Part shown: piece after piece, positions 25,542 to 27,550 of the stretch
Layout: each line of letters begins with the position of its first letter
Position numbering within the stretch: the first letter of the stretch is position 1
Source: an uncultured Eubacteriales bacterium
GTDB lineage: Bacteria; Bacillota; Clostridia; Peptostreptococcales; Anaerovoracaceae
Direction of reading: 5' to 3'
DNA: 27,550 nt
Assembly (NCBI GenBank): GCA_900542565.1
Contig: UQOC01000027.1
Span: forward strand, 1 to 27,550
Program-made: the position numbers and the translations under genes
Notes under the pieces: generated by a model
What the model saw: the letters and a program-made list of their open reading frames with translations, nothing else
Database searches by the model: none
What the model was told of the DNA's origin: nothing

Positions 25542-26240
25542 ATGAAAACTATCTGAAAAAAATATGTTTGCTCAGTAATAATGCTTTCACTTTTATGTTC
25601 AAGCATCATTGCAGTTTTTGCTACTACAGAAAAGGTATCAAATAACTTTTTAGGAATCGAGACTAGCCTTGGTATTAAAGTAAATACTGATATAACCAAA
25701 GAAAAGGCAAGAGTATATGCAGATATAATGCGACAATTGGAGGCCCAGGGACAAACAGCTTTATTTGAACATTTTAAGGAAGCCATTGCCCCGGAAATAG
25801 AAGCTGAAATATATGCAAAATATGGAATTGAACCGTCTGCTGCTAAAAGTACTACATATACTCTTTCTAACGGTGGTGTAATAGGCTATCATATTTCGAA
25901 AGGAGGTTATGTTTTGAGCACATATTTAACACCATCTCAGTTCAATAAATATATTGCAGAAGAATCAACAAAAACGACAGTAGGTGAAATTATCAATGCA
26001 ATAATAGGATATAAAGCGCCAACAGGTTGGTGTGCAATTTATTCGGCGTCGTGTTTAATAAATACTATTATACGGAATGCAGAGGTTAAAAATGTCTTAA
26101 ATAATGGTGGATACGGAGAGATAATGAATGTAAGTGATATATCTGGAGCAAATAAAGGTTCAACAATTATGATATGGAGAAATCATCCTAAGGCAGTAGT
26201 TCCTGCTGGCTCTTTGGATGTTCATGTTCAACGGTTTTAA
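25542..26240 (+). pseudogene. Secreted protein gene with in-frame TGA in the signal peptide; possible papain-like peptidase remnant
   Basis: A strong GGAGG ribosome site precedes ATG 25542, but the fifth codon is TGA (25554-25556). Downstream the same frame is open to TAA at 26238-26240. Across the TGA the product would be MKTI-stop-KKYVCSVIMLSLLCSSIIAVFA, a good signal peptide, followed by about 205 residues. The only downstream ATG (25581) has no ribosome site and removes the basic start of the signal peptide. The segment PTGWCAIYSASCLINTI near the C-terminal third resembles the active-site cysteine region of papain-like/C39 peptidases, but no convincing partner histidine follows, so the C-terminus may also be truncated. 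It is probably a recent pseudogene; a sequencing error is possible. Base composition is AT-rich. Confidence 0.7.
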
Positions 26241-26387
26241 AAGCTTTATCAGTTTATGTAACAGGATTAAACAAATCGGAAAAACAGGGACAGGCATTCA
26301 GAAAAAGAGCAAAGATATGTGATCTGCTTCCGAAAAATCTTTTAATTATACTCGTTGCGAATGATTAACGGCCAAAAATTAAGAGCT

Positions 26388-26419
26388 CGCAAACAGGGGT
26401 TGACACACCCCTGTTTGCG
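26388..26419. terminator. Strong hairpin without a T-run
   Basis: A 13-bp perfect stem CGCAAACAGGGGT with its complement (26388-26400, 26407-26419) has a 6-base loop. No T-run follows on either strand, so termination is only one possibility; a structural or protein-binding role is equally possible. Confidence 0.5.
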
Positions 26420-26487
26420 CATGGCAAAGCTGAACTTAAAATTATTTTGACACAAAGGTTAAGTATACACAATTTAGCATTGACACA
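26400..26487 (+). repeat. Three direct copies of TTGACACA
   Basis: Copies are at 26400-26407, 26447-26454 and 26480-26487, the first overlapping the hairpin loop. Each contains the -35 consensus TTGACA, but none has a good -10 at normal spacing. Confidence 0.55.
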
Positions 26488-26540
26488 AACCTGACAATGT
26501 GCTACCTTCGAATAAAGAGAGCACCAGGAGACTCAGTCCT

Positions 26541-26981
26541 ATGAAGATGAAACAGGCTTACAAAAGAACGATTATCGCTTATGCGGTGTTTTCTGCGATC
26601 TATCAGATCGTGTTCGTGCTTGCGGTATATTATCTGCATGATGCGAGCGGAGAGACCATAATGTACTACGCCTTTCCCGATATAAGCCAGCTCGAAGGGA
26701 TGGGCATAAGCCCGGCGCTTTCGGTTTTGTTTTATGTGATGATAATAGCGGCTTTGTTTTGGCCGGTGGTAATGCTGGGCATAATACGGCGTGCGATCGT
26801 GCCGGAACGCACCGGGCGGACGGCGGCCATCGCAGTATATTTGTCAGTAGTGATATTATTTGCGGCAGCTATATGGACCATAAGTAATGTGTTCACATAC
26901 CATTGGCTGAGAGCGTTTATGAGAGGCGAAGTATGGGTACTGGTTCCGTGGCTGCTGGCTTTGCTGAGGTATAAGATGTGA
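26541..26981 (+). CDS. Small four-span membrane protein, paralogue B
   Basis: The 146-residue protein is a paralogue of the one at 25014-25463, with the same basic N-terminus (KMKQAYKR), hydrophobic segments and the shared LHDASGETI loop and FWPVVMLGIIRR end of the second span. Similarity fades in the C-terminal half. The DNA is clearly richer in GC than paralogue A, so the two copies have drifted for long or arrived separately. A longer frame from GTG 26499 has no ribosome site; ATG 26541 follows AGGAG by ten bases. The next gene starts 14 bases downstream, so they form a pair. Function is unknown. Confidence 0.8.
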   Translation: MKMKQAYKRTIIAYAVFSAIYQIVFVLAVYYLHDASGETIMYYAFPDISQLEGMGISPALSVLFYVMIIAALFWPVVMLGIIRRAIVPERTGRTAAIAVYLSVVILFAAAIWTISNVFTYHWLRAFMRGEVWVLVPWLLALLRYKM

Positions 26982-26995
26982 TAGGAGGGGTAAAC

Positions 26996-27349
26996 ATGAC
27001 TTATGCTTTCAAAAAATATCTTCCGGTCGTGCTCATTGCCACCGTCCTTATGGCGGTCGCGCACAACATTTTGACAAGAACTCCCATCTGGCAGAGCGTA
27101 GTCTTTTCCCTCAGCCTGATAGCATTTTTGAGGGTCGTATATTATATCAAAAAATGTATCGGCGGAGAGGATTCGCTCATAAGCTTCTTTGAAATCGGAA
27201 GCGCAAGCAGGGTCACCTTGGTTATCTTTCCGGTGGTATTCGGGCTGCTGGCCTGGCTGGCGGCAGGCTCATGGCCTGTTGTGATCGCCGCGGCGGTTAT
27301 CGGTCTTGCAATAGAGCTCATAATGAATTTTAGATCTGCGGGCAAATGA
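26996..27349 (+). CDS. Small multi-span membrane protein of unknown function
   Basis: The 117-residue protein has three or four hydrophobic segments (about residues 8-28, 33-50, 70-86 and 88-107) and short basic loops (FKKY, YIKKCIGGED). The motif FFEIGSASRVTL sits between spans. The ATG at 26996 follows AGGAGGGG; the frame extends back to GTG 26978, which overlaps the previous stop and is less likely. It is co-transcribed with paralogue B and is followed by a terminator. I do not recognise a family. Confidence 0.75.
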   Translation: MTYAFKKYLPVVLIATVLMAVAHNILTRTPIWQSVVFSLSLIAFLRVVYYIKKCIGGEDSLISFFEIGSASRVTLVIFPVVFGLLAWLAAGSWPVVIAAAVIGLAIELIMNFRSAGK

Positions 27350-27373
27350 TCTGCAGGTAATGATCTGCAAAAC

Positions 27374-27423
27374 AAAACCCCTGTCTTTTTCCGTATCATG
27401 CGGGATGAGACAGGGGCTTTCTT
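27374..27423. terminator. Bidirectional terminator
   Basis: CCCCTGTC (27378-27385) pairs with GACAGGGG (27409-27416), with further inner pairing TCCG/CGGA. Plus-strand CTTTCTTATT and minus-strand TTTTGTTTTG tracts flank it. It serves both converging genes. Confidence 0.85.
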
Positions 27424-27443
27424 ATTCTTTATCAGGAAATGGC

Positions 27444-27550
27444 CTACAGCTTGGAGATCACATAATCAGCGAACTCTTTGCAGGTGGCGCCGTCCTTGTG
27501 GTTGGTGATGACAACGGCCTTTTCCTTGTCGCAGGCAGCCATGGCGGCGG
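27444..27550 (-). CDS. C-terminus of an unidentified protein (cut by window edge)
   Basis: The minus-strand frame ends in TAG at 27444-27446 and is open to the window edge. The visible end is AAMAACDKEKAVVITNHKDG followed by ATCKEFADYVISKL. Its codon use and the terminator just after it support a real gene. About 35 residues are too few for me to assign a family. Confidence 0.7.
   Translation of the reverse strand, partial: AAMAACDKEKAVVITNHKDGATCKEFADYVISKL

Larger units (their letters stand above)
26241..26540. other. Gap before the second paralogue
   Basis: This 300-base gap contains a 13-bp GC-rich hairpin (26388-26419), three TTGACACA copies (26400, 26447, 26480) and the ribosome site of the next gene. 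An open frame without a start codon (26192-26368) crosses it and gives no recognisable protein. Confidence 0.6.

Noticed and set aside
25554..25556. TGA read as selenocysteine
   Set aside because: It falls at codon 5, in the signal peptide, and I see no SECIS-like hairpin directly after it. A nonsense mutation is simpler.
26192..26368. Open frame overlapping the end of the broken secreted gene, ending LLPKNLLIILVAND
   Set aside because: It has no start codon or ribosome site, and I recognise no family. It might be a frameshifted tail or transposase remnant, but I cannot support either.

Overview
The window spans the chromosomal origin region of a low-to-moderate GC Firmicute, probably an anaerobic Clostridia member. 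The evidence is the divergent order mnmG-mnmE-jag-yidC-yidD-rnpA-rpmH (minus strand) and dnaA-dnaN-recF-gyrB-gyrA (plus strand) around DnaA boxes, the AGGAGG-type ribosome binding sites, and an rsbW-sigB pair directly after gyrA. From memory that last arrangement resembles the gyrA-rsbV-rsbW-sigB order of Clostridioides difficile. A Peptostreptococcales/Anaerovoracaceae-type host is an inference, not something the sequence proves.

Layout. 1-5136 (minus) is the tRNA modification, membrane insertion, RNase P and L34 operon, driven by a consensus TTGACA-17-TATAAT promoter at 5227-5255 and interrupted by a strong terminator between jag and mnmE. 5137-5598 and 6961-7140 form a bipartite oriC: perfect DnaA boxes upstream of dnaA, and a DnaA box followed by CTA trinucleotide repeats (a DnaA-trio) and an AT-rich stretch upstream of dnaN. 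5599-13951 (plus) carries the replication and topology genes, and 13981-15113 an anti-sigma/sigma pair. trpS follows at 15188-16168.

A repeat-rich gap (16169-16718) with a bidirectional terminator separates trpS from a convergent minus-strand methionine operon: metF, a separate MetH reactivation-domain protein, and a MetH that has no reactivation domain of its own. Together these supply methyl-tetrahydrofolate, transfer its methyl group to homocysteine through cobalamin, and probably rescue oxidised cobalamin. A second repeat-rich gap (20963-21911) has tandem and inverted repeats, some related to those in the first gap.

From 21912 the window becomes accessory. It holds an Fe-S aldo/keto reductase, an ECF-like sigma factor with a membrane-anchored DUF4367-like anti-sigma factor, a small secreted protein, two paralogous small membrane proteins, a secreted-protein gene broken by an in-frame TGA in its signal peptide, and another small membrane protein. 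A conserved two-part block occurs upstream of both the secreted-protein gene and the first membrane-protein gene. Its two cores have fixed spacing around a variable 8-bp spacer, and it is the best candidate here for an undescribed regulatory system, perhaps the promoter read by the neighbouring sigma factor. The window ends in the C-terminus of an unidentified minus-strand gene.
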